Source of the DNA: Bacteroidetes bacterium GWA2_31_9b | GTDB taxonomy: Bacteria > Bacteroidota > Bacteroidia > Bacteroidales > UBA12077 | DNA length: 6,707 nucleotides | Direction of reading: 5' to 3' | NCBI GenBank assembly: GCA_001769005.1 | Contig: MENE01000006.1 | Span: 11,262-17,968, forward strand | Made by a program: the position numbers and the translations under genes | The notes under the pieces: generated by a model | What the model was told of the DNA's origin: nothing | What the model saw: the letters and a program-made list of their open reading frames with translations, nothing else | Databases searched by the model: none | Shown here: positions 1-5,756 of the stretch, piece by piece | Layout: every line of letters starts with the position of its first letter | Position numbering within the stretch: the stretch's first letter is position 1

Positions 1-45
1 AAATATTATATAAAATTGCATAATAATTACAAACTGTTATTCATT

Positions 46-507
46 ATGAGTCAAAAACAACAAATTGATGCAACCGATAGAAAGATATTATCTTTTCTTA
101 TAAAAAATGCCAGAACTCCATTTTTGGAAATAGCCCGAGCATGCGGAATTTCAGGAGCCGCAATTCATCAACGGTATAATAAACTCGAAGAATCAGGTAT
201 TATTAGTGGTTCAAAATTTATGATTAAACCTAAAGCCGTGGGTTATGATATTTGCGCATTTGTTGGTGTTTATCTGGAAAAGGCACATATCTATAAAAAT
301 GTAATTAAGGAAATTGAAAAAATACCTGAAATTTCTGAGTGCCATTTTACAACCGGAAACTGGTCGCTCTTACTTAAAATTTATTGCAAAGATAATCAGC
401 ATTTAATGAATGTTCTTGTGAATACTATTCAAAATATTCCCGGAGTGGCACGCACAGAAACATTCATTTCGTTAGATCAGACCATTGACAGGGAGTTTAG
501 CATTTAA
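46..507 (+). CDS. Lrp/AsnC-family transcriptional regulator
   Basis: This is a 153-residue DNA-binding regulator of the feast/famine (Lrp/AsnC) type, a cytoplasmic family that usually senses amino acids or related small molecules and forms dimers to octamers. Residues 7-55 form the AsnC-type helix-turn-helix: the opening IDATDRKILSFL is typical, and the recognition region is about residues 35-53 (ISGAAIHQRYNKLEESGII). Residues 66-145 form the RAM ligand-binding and oligomerisation domain, including TTGNWSLLLKIYCKD (102-116), which matches the usual TGDYDYLLKV segment. The length is normal for the family. The frame is open from a TTG at 16, but I chose the ATG at 46 because MSQKQQIDATDRKIL is a normal family N-terminus and the extra ten residues are not. 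It is the only + strand gene, has no divergent partner in view, and converges on the lipoprotein gene. Its effector and targets cannot be told from the sequence. Family call sure, specific role unknown. Confidence 0.93.
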   Translation: MSQKQQIDATDRKILSFLIKNARTPFLEIARACGISGAAIHQRYNKLEESGIISGSKFMIKPKAVGYDICAFVGVYLEKAHIYKNVIKEIEKIPEISECHFTTGNWSLLLKIYCKDNQHLMNVLVNTIQNIPGVARTETFISLDQTIDREFSI

Positions 508-510
508 AGT

Positions 511-531
511 CAATAATCAATAATCAATAAA
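511..531. repeat. 7-base tandem repeat, three copies
   Basis: The heptamer caataat occurs twice in a row, followed by a third copy with one change (caataaa). It starts four bases after the regulator's stop codon and touches the left end of the palindromic element at 534. It may be simple slippage or a trace of the element's insertion; I see no function. Confidence 0.6.
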
Positions 532-533
532 CC

Positions 534-670
534 TCGTTGACTTAAGCAATTTTTAACCCCAACCCCTTAATCCCGAAAGCTTTCGGGAGGGGCAATAACT
601 GCAGCATCGAAATAATGCTGTTAGCCCTCCTTATTAAGGAGGGTTGGGAGGTTAAACCTTAAGTAAACGA
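534..670. repeat. REP/MITE-like nested palindromic element
   Basis: This 137-base element fills most of the gap between the convergent regulator and lipoprotein genes. Its ends are a 13-base inverted repeat (tcgttgacttaag at 534-546 against cttaagtaaacga at 658-670, 12 of 13 pairing). Inside these, aaccccaacccc (555-566) pairs with bulges to gggttgggaggtt (641-653). Within lie three further hairpins: a perfect 18-base palindrome tcccgaaagctttcggga (571-588), cagcat/atgctg (602-607 with 615-620), and a 9-pair stem ccctcctta/taaggaggg around a single base (625-643). It has no open reading frame of note and is far more GC-rich than its flanks. This architecture fits a non-autonomous interspersed repeat of the REP or MITE kind; the aaggagggttgggag motif resembles repeats I recall from Bacteroidota genomes. 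It could also act as a two-way transcription barrier between the two converging genes, although no run of T follows the stems. No clear target-site duplication is visible. Confidence 0.75.
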
Positions 671-704
671 CATTGATTTAAGAATATAAATAGGGGTAAT
701 AGAA

Positions 705-744
705 TTAAAAAATACTGAGATCATTCAATAATAATCTCAGTATT
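705..744 (-). terminator. Intrinsic terminator of the lipoprotein gene
   Basis: A perfect 10-pair inverted repeat, aatactgaga (711-720) with tctcagtatt (735-744), encloses a 14-base loop. Read on the - strand, the descending arm runs straight into a T-rich tract (TTTTAATTCT after the final TATT), the classic layout of a factor-independent terminator. The upstream arm lies inside the last codons of the lipoprotein gene and the stop codon is in the loop, so the terminator overlaps the coding end. Confidence 0.8.
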
Positions 745-1131
745 CCCGGATTCTAACAAAACATGGCAACCATCATTTTTAATTATGTAAGGCTCGTTTA
801 CTACCAGAACAGAATCAATAAATCCTTTAAACCGAAACTCGGTTCCACTCTTTGTTGTCATCGACATTTTGCCGTCGGTAAATAGAATATATATACCATT
901 CACTCTGTTAATACTATCAAAATAATTATCTTCTTCAATAAAATAAATTATTTCGTCTGTACTTGTCTTTTCTGTGTAGTTACTTGTCAGAATTACCGGA
1001 TTATCGCTTGTGTCAGATAAAAAAACTGTTAGCATCCTGTATTCTTCTGTGCAAATAATACTATTATCTGTATTACACGATAATAGAAAAATAAGCCCAA
1101 GAAATACAAAAAATATTGCTTTCGATTTCAT
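721..1131 (-). CDS. Small putative lipoprotein, function unknown
   Basis: This 136-residue protein starts with a lipoprotein signal peptide: lysines at 2 and 4, a hydrophobic core at 5-17, and a lipobox LLSC with Cys19 as the predicted lipidated residue. It should therefore be anchored in the inner or outer membrane and face the periplasm or the outside. The sequence after Cys19 is NTDN, not a strong acidic export stretch, so surface exposure is not predicted with any force. The mature part is rich in alternating hydrophobic residues, suggesting a small beta-sandwich. It has two further cysteines, Cys27 (IICTEE) and Cys122 (DGCHVLLESG), which could form a disulfide. I recall similar small Bacteroidota lipoproteins ending in a D-x-C-H-[VI] motif, but know no function for them. 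The ATG at 1131 is the only sensible start because the signal peptide begins there. It lies about 200 bases downstream of the GH92 gene and ends in its own terminator, so it may be expressed on its own. Confidence 0.8.
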   Translation of the reverse strand: MKSKAIFFVFLGLIFLLSCNTDNSIICTEEYRMLTVFLSDTSDNPVILTSNYTEKTSTDEIIYFIEEDNYFDSINRVNGIYILFTDGKMSMTTKSGTEFRFKGFIDSVLVVNEPYIIKNDGCHVLLESGNTEIIIE

Positions 1132-1334
1132 CCGTTTATAATTTGTAAGTAATTGATATTATTTGTATTATCTGTTTGATTTTCTGTAACCGATCTTTTT
1201 TTGTTACTCGCTCCCACAAATCCCGAACACGACCCGCTCGTGAACCCCCATGCCTTAATTCTTAAAACCAGATTGCAGGTAATTAATATAATCATCTTTG
1301 TTTGTGTAAAACCTTTTGCATGGAGGTTTCATAA
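1132..1334. other. Intergenic region with GC-rich islet and hairpin
   Basis: This 203-base gap between the GH92 stop and the lipoprotein start is mostly AT-rich and must hold the lipoprotein promoter if that gene is transcribed separately; I could not find a clean Bacteroidota TAnnTTTG -7 element on the - strand. Its middle (about 1207-1250) is clearly different, roughly 64% G+C, and carries the hairpin cacga/tcgtg (1228-1232 with 1238-1242) around a five-base loop. Near the GH92 end, aaacct (1308-1313) can pair with aggttt (1324-1329), a weak candidate for the GH92 transcript end. No open reading frame or RNA gene is recognised here. Confidence 0.55.
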
Positions 1335-3620
1335 TTACTTTATTTCATTTGACAATGAGTAAGGTAAATCGGATGCATCAATTCCTCTTTGTTTATTTGG
1401 TTCGTTTGACATTTTAAATTCGATAATTCCTCCATTAATTATATCGGAATGACTGAGAAAGTTCTTATTGTACTCCTTATCATTTAATTTGGCATTTTCG
1501 ATATAAATATTTTCAGAACTATTATATGATGCTTTTATTTCAAATGTTTTTCCATTCTCAAGTTTTATTGTAATCTTATTAAAGAGAGGAGAACCAATAA
1601 TATATTGATTTGATCCCGGACATACCGGATAAAATCCCATGGCTGAAAAAACATACCATGCCGATGTTTGTCCATTATCTTCGTCACCACATAAACCATC
1701 AGGAGTTGGGAGGTAAAGTTTATTCATTATTTCTCTTACAAAAACCTGTGTTTTCCAAGGTTGGCTTACATAATTATACAAATATGGCATATGTTGTATG
1801 GGTTGATTACCATGTGCATATTGTCCCATATTCATGATAAGCATCTCGGTAATTTCGTGTATCTGAACTCTGTAATATGAATAATCGAAAGTTGGTGCTG
1901 CTACTAAAACAGAATCAAGTTTTTGAACGAAGTTTTCTTTTCCTCCCATAAGGTTTATTAAACCTTGGATATCATGAAAAACACACCATGTCCAATGCCA
2001 TGAGCAACCTTCGGTAAATGCATCTCCCCATTTATCGGGCCTGAAAGGTGACTGAAAAGTACCATCCAAGTTTTTCCCTCTCATAAAATTTACAGATGGA
2101 TCAAAAACATTTTTATAATAGTTTGCTCGCTTCAACATGGTATCAGTTTCGTTTTGAGGCCTGTTTAAGGTTTTTGCCAGCTTGTATATTGTAAAATCAT
2201 CGTAGCTGTATTCTAAAGTTCTTGCTGTGTTTTCAGGAACTTTTACATTATACGGAATATATCCCAAGCTATTGTAATATGTAACACCATATCTGCCTAC
2301 AGAACTCATTGGTCCTTCGTTATTACTATTTTTAATAATAGCTTCGTACAATGTGTTGATATCATATCCCCTTATACCTTTCAGATACGAATCAGCGATT
2401 ATGGATGCTGAATTGGAACCAATCATACAATCACGATGTCCGGGACTTGCCCATTCAGGTAACCAGTTACTTTCTTTGTACGTGTTTACTAAACCCTCCA
2501 TCATTATACTGTTCATTTCTGGAAAAACAAGTGTAAAAAATGGAAAAACAGCTCGGAAAGTATCCCAGAAACCATTGTCGGTAAACATATAACCGTCAAA
2601 TATTTGACCATTATAAGGACTGTAATGTTTTATTTGGTTGTTTTTGTCATACTCGTAAAATTTACGGGGAAATAACATAGTTCGATAAAGTGCAGTATAA
2701 AAGGTGGTTAACTGATTGCTTGTACCACCTTCTGTCTTTATCCTGCCCAGCAACTTGTTCCATTCTTCTTTACCTTTGATTTTTATCTGGTCGAAGGTTT
2801 GGTTCCCAATTTCACGTTGTAAATTTATTTCAGCTTGCCCAAAACTTATAAATGATGAGGCAACTTTTAAAGTAACCTGTTCATTAGCTTTTGTTTTAAA
2901 CCTGATAATAGTACCCGCATGTTTGCATTCTGACTCTAAAGAATTTGCGAAAATAACATCATTCTTAACCATGAAAACTTCTTCAAAATCCTTATCAACA
3001 TAAATAACGAAGTAATTCTTGAAATTTTCAGGTACACCTCCAGCTGCGTTTCTTGCATAACCTATTATTTTTCTCTCCTCCGGGAAAACTTTGATATATG
3101 AGTTTTTAAAAAAACCATCAACAATGAGATATGCCTTTTCAGTTTCGGGATAAGTAATTTTGAAACAGGCAGCTCTTTCGGTAGGTGTAATTTCTACTGT
3201 TGTATTATAGTCGGCCAGATAAGCACAATAGTAATATGGTTTCGATATTTCTGCTTTATGCGAATACCAGGATTCACGCTTATTCTCATCAAAAATGAGT
3301 TTTTCAGTTGTTGCAAAAATAGAAAATGCTCCATAATCATTTATCCATGGTGAGGGTTGATGCGTTTGTTTAAATCCCCTGATTTTATTGCTTGCATATT
3401 GATAACACCATCCATCACCCATTTTATTGGTTTGTGGTGTCCAAAAGTTCATCCCCCATGGCAATGCAATGGCCGGATATGTATTTCCATTCGATAATTC
3501 ATATTTTGAATCGGTACCTATGAGCGGATTTACATAATCTACCAAATCCTTTTTAGTTTGCGCTTGACTAAAAATATATACCGGAAGGCTAACGATAATG
3601 ATAAGGAATGCTCTTTTCAT
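1335..3620 (-). CDS. GH92 exo-alpha-mannosidase, probably alpha-1,2-specific
   Basis: This 761-residue protein is a glycoside hydrolase family 92 enzyme. The family removes terminal alpha-linked mannose from N-glycans and mannans by a calcium-dependent inverting mechanism, outside the cytoplasm. A signal peptide is evident (KR at 2-3, hydrophobic 4-18, likely cleavage after SQA at 18-20), with no lipobox, so it should be periplasmic or secreted. VDYVNPLIGTDS (27-38) opens the N-terminal beta-sandwich (about 27-265); an (alpha/alpha)6 barrel follows (about 275-670) and a small C-terminal beta region ends it. Hallmarks are DAFTEGCSWHW (533-543), IHEITEM (587-593) and GDEDNGQTSAWYVFSAMGFY (645-664). 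From memory of the BT3990 structure, its general acid Glu533 matches Glu537 here, Asp642/Asp644 match Asp646/Asp648, and the alpha-1,2 determinants Trp88, His584 and Glu585 match Trp92, His588 and Glu589, all at a constant offset of four. Length is normal and no part is missing. It is the last gene of a likely three-gene unit, 32 bases behind the cysteine-rich gene. No SusC/SusD pair is in view. Family call sure, linkage inferred. Confidence 0.96.
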   Translation of the reverse strand: MKRAFLIIIVSLPVYIFSQAQTKKDLVDYVNPLIGTDSKYELSNGNTYPAIALPWGMNFWTPQTNKMGDGWCYQYASNKIRGFKQTHQPSPWINDYGAFSIFATTEKLIFDENKRESWYSHKAEISKPYYYCAYLADYNTTVEITPTERAACFKITYPETEKAYLIVDGFFKNSYIKVFPEERKIIGYARNAAGGVPENFKNYFVIYVDKDFEEVFMVKNDVIFANSLESECKHAGTIIRFKTKANEQVTLKVASSFISFGQAEINLQREIGNQTFDQIKIKGKEEWNKLLGRIKTEGGTSNQLTTFYTALYRTMLFPRKFYEYDKNNQIKHYSPYNGQIFDGYMFTDNGFWDTFRAVFPFFTLVFPEMNSIMMEGLVNTYKESNWLPEWASPGHRDCMIGSNSASIIADSYLKGIRGYDINTLYEAIIKNSNNEGPMSSVGRYGVTYYNSLGYIPYNVKVPENTARTLEYSYDDFTIYKLAKTLNRPQNETDTMLKRANYYKNVFDPSVNFMRGKNLDGTFQSPFRPDKWGDAFTEGCSWHWTWCVFHDIQGLINLMGGKENFVQKLDSVLVAAPTFDYSYYRVQIHEITEMLIMNMGQYAHGNQPIQHMPYLYNYVSQPWKTQVFVREIMNKLYLPTPDGLCGDEDNGQTSAWYVFSAMGFYPVCPGSNQYIIGSPLFNKITIKLENGKTFEIKASYNSSENIYIENAKLNDKEYNKNFLSHSDIINGGIIEFKMSNEPNKQRGIDASDLPYSLSNEIK

Positions 3621-3652
3621 TTTTAATTTTAAAAAATAATTAATTGATTGAT

Positions 3653-4138
3653 TTATTCTACTTCAGAAATAATAGCTACATAATTTTTACCATATTTCTT
3701 TGCACACTTTGGGCAAGTGGTATACCACATAAACCATTTTTTAATATTAAATCCTTTAGATTTAGCTTCAGCTTCAAAATCCTTACACCATTTGCCGGTA
3801 TCTTTAAATGGCCCTTCATAAACTTTACTAAAATATTTTCCGCTTAGAGTTATATTCTTGGCATCCGTTATTTCTTTGTCTACTGCAAGATAAACGTCCA
3901 TTTTCCATTTCGAAATATGATCTGATAAGCAAAGCCAGTCAGGCATTGAAGCACCAGCATGACATACTTTTTCGTCAAGCCGTTTCATAACACTACCAAA
4001 ATTAATCGGCATAAAGAAAAAAGTAAATACAGTATCTTTTATAAATTTTTTATCTTGCCACTCAAAAACTTTATCATCCCATAATTCAGGATTAAACTCT
4101 GGGCAGCAAGTTTGATTTTCTTCAGAATGAGTTGTCAT
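3653..4138 (-). CDS. Conserved cysteine-rich protein of unknown function
   Basis: This 161-residue protein has no signal peptide or membrane segment and should be cytoplasmic. It has seven cysteines: a CCPEF motif at 11-15, single ones at 59, 70 and 118, and a CPKC knuckle at 142-145 inside WYTTCPKCAKKYGKNYVA. The middle (about 80-115) has a strand-like YLAVDKEI followed by NITLSGKYFSKVYEGPFK, which resembles the beta-strand pattern of GyrI-like small-molecule-binding proteins. I recall a bacterial family with this CCP...YTTCPKCAKKYG layout, often labelled only 'hydrolase' in databases; I know of no experimental basis for that label. The CPxC and CC motifs would suit metal binding or thiol redox chemistry, which is inference. 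It starts 32 bases after the flavodoxin-domain gene and ends 32 bases before the GH92 gene, with no terminator in either gap, so co-transcription is likely and a link with the flavoprotein is plausible. The ATG at 4138 is the natural start. Confidence 0.8.
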   Translation of the reverse strand: MTTHSEENQTCCPEFNPELWDDKVFEWQDKKFIKDTVFTFFFMPINFGSVMKRLDEKVCHAGASMPDWLCLSDHISKWKMDVYLAVDKEITDAKNITLSGKYFSKVYEGPFKDTGKWCKDFEAEAKSKGFNIKKWFMWYTTCPKCAKKYGKNYVAIISEVE

Positions 4139-4170
4139 AGTTATAGTTTTTAGGTTAATTATGAATTTAC

Positions 4171-4701
4171 TTATTTGTTTGTGTTTGAAAATTTGGAATT
4201 CAAGCTATTTGCCCATTTTTCAATGGCTTCCCAGTTTCGATGATCACCTTCTTTCCAAACTCCCACGGCAACACTAATTCGGAATTTTATTCTCTGGATA
4301 AACGATTCTATCTGACCAATATTTAATACTCCGGCAAAAATTTCTTCACTAACCGGTTTTACAAGTTTACGAACCGGATTGAGCCAGTCTGAAATATTGT
4401 GTTTGTATTTTTCTCCATTTTTCATTGCCAGAGTCATGCATACAGAAAAAATAGCAACAGGTTTTTGAGCCAGAATTTCTTTGTGAATTTCAATAAATTG
4501 AAGAGCTTCAGGTAACCATTTAGCACTTTGAATGGCGCTTCCGATAACAATTGCATTGTACGATGAAAGGTCTTTTACATTGTGCATAAGCCTTACTTCA
4601 ACCTGTGCACCATTATCTGAAAGGATTTCTCCAATAGTTTCTGCAATATCAGCGGTTGAACCGGTTTGACTGGAATAGGTTACAAGAATTTTAGTTGTCA
4701 T
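4171..4701 (-). CDS. Flavodoxin-domain protein, HemG-like type
   Basis: This 176-residue cytoplasmic flavoprotein is expected to bind FMN and carry electrons or reduce a small molecule. KILVTYSSQTGSTADIAETI (4-23) is the first strand plus the FMN phosphate-binding loop (SSQTGST, 10-16); IVIGSAI (51-57) is the third strand and second flavin-contact loop, followed by Trp62, a likely ring-stacking residue; VAIFSVCMTLA (82-92) is the fourth strand; and GDHRNWEAIEKWA (152-164) is the C-terminal signature. That C-terminal motif and the length match the Flavodoxin_5 group, which includes the menaquinone-dependent protoporphyrinogen oxidase HemG (about 180 residues). No haem gene is nearby, so I do not call it HemG; many Bacteroidota relatives have no known role. 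It is the first gene of the probable unit with the cysteine-rich protein and GH92, and the roughly 236-base upstream gap can hold its promoter. The ATG at 4701 sits behind an A/T-only leader (AAAATTAAAA) and no Shine-Dalgarno, normal for the phylum. Confidence 0.88.
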   Translation of the reverse strand: MTTKILVTYSSQTGSTADIAETIGEILSDNGAQVEVRLMHNVKDLSSYNAIVIGSAIQSAKWLPEALQFIEIHKEILAQKPVAIFSVCMTLAMKNGEKYKHNISDWLNPVRKLVKPVSEEIFAGVLNIGQIESFIQRIKFRISVAVGVWKEGDHRNWEAIEKWANSLNSKFSNTNK

Positions 4702-4744
4702 TTTTAATTTTTTAATTACAAATTCTATTTTTGGAAGTTACAGT

Positions 4745-4868
4745 CTAGTTTCATGTCAAGTATAAAATAACTATAGACTGCTTCGTCATTCTTCCTCGCA
4801 GTGACGTCATTCCGAGGAGGCACGACGAAGGAATCCTTTGCGTTAATTAAGATTTGACATAACACTAG
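4745..4868. repeat. MITE-like palindromic repeat element
   Basis: This 124-base element lies between the hydrolase and flavodoxin genes. The core is a long palindrome of two directly abutting 30-base arms (4776-4805 and 4806-4835), pairing at 23 of 30 positions and meeting at gacgtc. The ends are 15-base inverted repeats, ctagtttcatgtcaa (4745-4759) and ttgacataacactag (4854-4868), pairing at 13 of 15. The core words cttcgtcatt, gtcattccgaggagg and gacgaaggaatc belong to a class of repeats that I recall being scattered in many copies through very different bacterial genomes. No protein is encoded. The mismatched arms suggest an old copy, or one held by selection on the folded form. It lies upstream of the flavodoxin start, so it could also separate that promoter from the hydrolase transcript. 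Confidence 0.75.
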
Positions 4869-4937
4869 TTTATTTTATAATGTTTAAAGGTAAAAAATAA
4901 TGAGACCAAAATCAATGTCTTGTAAGAAATCCGAGTG

Positions 4938-5642
4938 TTACTCTATAAATACCTCAAGTTCGGATTTAACCAATTCTCTTTTTATTGCAGTTCCATGTCC
5001 CGGTAAAAATAAATAGCACCCAGTATTTAATATTTTTTTCCAACTGGCAATTAATTCTCTTGTATTATCAGCAAAAGGAGGGAAGATTGAATTTCTGAAT
5101 ACACCAAACATAGTATCTCCAACTATTGCAATTTCGTTATTAACAATAACACTCAACGAACCGATTGAATGACCTGGTGTAGCAATGATTTCAATATCGA
5201 ATCCGGATTTTATCAAACTTAAGTTTTCTTTTACAAGTATATCTGGATTAAAAACATCGAAACCAAACCCTTTCTCACCTATCATGTTCCCCAAAACTGA
5301 TACCAGTTTTGTTAATTGAATTGTACCTTCAGGTAAGGTTGTATATCCCGTTCTTGCATATTCAGCTTCATTTTCACTCATTATTATTTTGCAATTTTCA
5401 TTTTCCTGTAAATACCTTGCGTTTCTACAATGATCAAAATGGCTGTGGGTTAAAATGAGAAAGTCAATTTTTGAGTTGGCTAAGTTTAATGATTTGATAT
5501 TCTTCATTAATCGGGTTCTGCTTCCTTGTATTCCTGTATCCACAAGAATGTTTCCATTTGGGCAACTGATTAGAAAGCAATTAGATCTTAAGATTAAAAC
5601 CTGAAAAATAGTGTAGCCGTTTTTTAATTTCCAGTTTCTCAT
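4938..5642 (-). CDS. Metallo-beta-lactamase-fold hydrolase
   Basis: This 234-residue cytoplasmic enzyme has the complete dinuclear metal site of the MBL superfamily: THSHFDH at 65-71 (His66, His68, Asp70, His71), His158 in TPGHSIGSLS, Asp176 in VGDTMFG, and His216 in PGHG. The HxHxDH form points to zinc and hydrolysis of an ester, thioester or lactone, as in glyoxalase II and lactonase relatives; the substrate cannot be read from the sequence. Length and motif spacing are those of a single-domain member, with no signal peptide. The frame stays open to a TTG at 5651, but the ATG at 5642 gives MRNWKLKNGYTIFQVLI, a sensible first beta-strand, and is preferred. It is separated from the CoA transferase upstream by about 110 AT-rich bases with a terminator-like hairpin, and from the flavodoxin gene downstream by a repeat element, so it is probably transcribed alone. 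Superfamily call sure, function open. Confidence 0.92.
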   Translation of the reverse strand: MRNWKLKNGYTIFQVLILRSNCFLISCPNGNILVDTGIQGSRTRLMKNIKSLNLANSKIDFLILTHSHFDHCRNARYLQENENCKIIMSENEAEYARTGYTTLPEGTIQLTKLVSVLGNMIGEKGFGFDVFNPDILVKENLSLIKSGFDIEIIATPGHSIGSLSVIVNNEIAIVGDTMFGVFRNSIFPPFADNTRELIASWKKILNTGCYLFLPGHGTAIKRELVKSELEVFIE

Positions 5643-5714
5643 AACGAACAATTACAAATTTTAAGATATTAAAAATAAATAAAATGGGAGAATAAATAGA
5701 ATAATTAATGGAAT
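5643..5714 (-). promoter_or_regulatory. AT-rich upstream region of the hydrolase gene
   Basis: These 72 bases are almost pure A/T and carry several imperfect copies of gaataa. On the - strand, AAAATTTG (5655-5662) differs at one position from the Bacteroidota -7 consensus TAnnTTTG, but it would give a leader of only a few bases, and no convincing -33 TTTG is placed upstream. A promoter must lie about here if the hydrolase gene has its own transcript; the exact site is weakly supported. Confidence 0.3.
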
Positions 5715-5743
5715 AATAAATAAAAATTACTGATTTTAGTAAT
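5715..5743 (-). terminator. Probable AT-rich terminator of the CoA transferase gene
   Basis: attact (5726-5731) and agtaat (5738-5743) form a perfect six-pair stem around a six-base loop. On the - strand it is followed at once by a TTTTTATTTATT tract, and it starts 13 bases after the CoA transferase stop codon. The stem is short and AT-rich, so termination may be leaky, but its place and the T-tract favour the call. Confidence 0.5.
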
Positions 5744-5756
5744 AATCATGTGCCTT

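Noticed and set aside
16..45. Extended regulator start at the TTG at 16
   Set aside because: The added ten residues (MHNNYKLLFI) have no counterpart in Lrp/AsnC proteins, and the ATG at 46 gives a standard N-terminus.
571..643. CRISPR array or attC-like recombination site
   Set aside because: The hairpins differ from each other and there are no equal-length spacers or repeated units; no cas or integrase gene is present.
1610..3003. Open frames on the + strand inside the GH92 gene
   Set aside because: They are antisense to a well-conserved gene, have no recognisable domains and no start context, and arise from its codon composition.
4171..4701. Naming the flavodoxin-domain gene hemG
   Set aside because: The fold group fits, but no haem biosynthesis gene is nearby and many relatives have unknown roles, so the symbol would overstate the evidence.
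4702..4937. Riboswitch or small RNA ahead of the flavodoxin gene
   Set aside because: The structure is explained by the palindromic repeat, and I recognised no conserved riboswitch core such as that of the FMN element.
4171..5642. A flavodiiron protein split into two genes
   Set aside because: The metal motif is HxHxDH (zinc type) instead of HxExDH, and a 240-base gap with a repeat element separates the genes.
5643..5651. TTG start for the MBL hydrolase at 5651
   Set aside because: It adds only three residues before an ATG at 5642 that fits better; a rare start codon is not needed.
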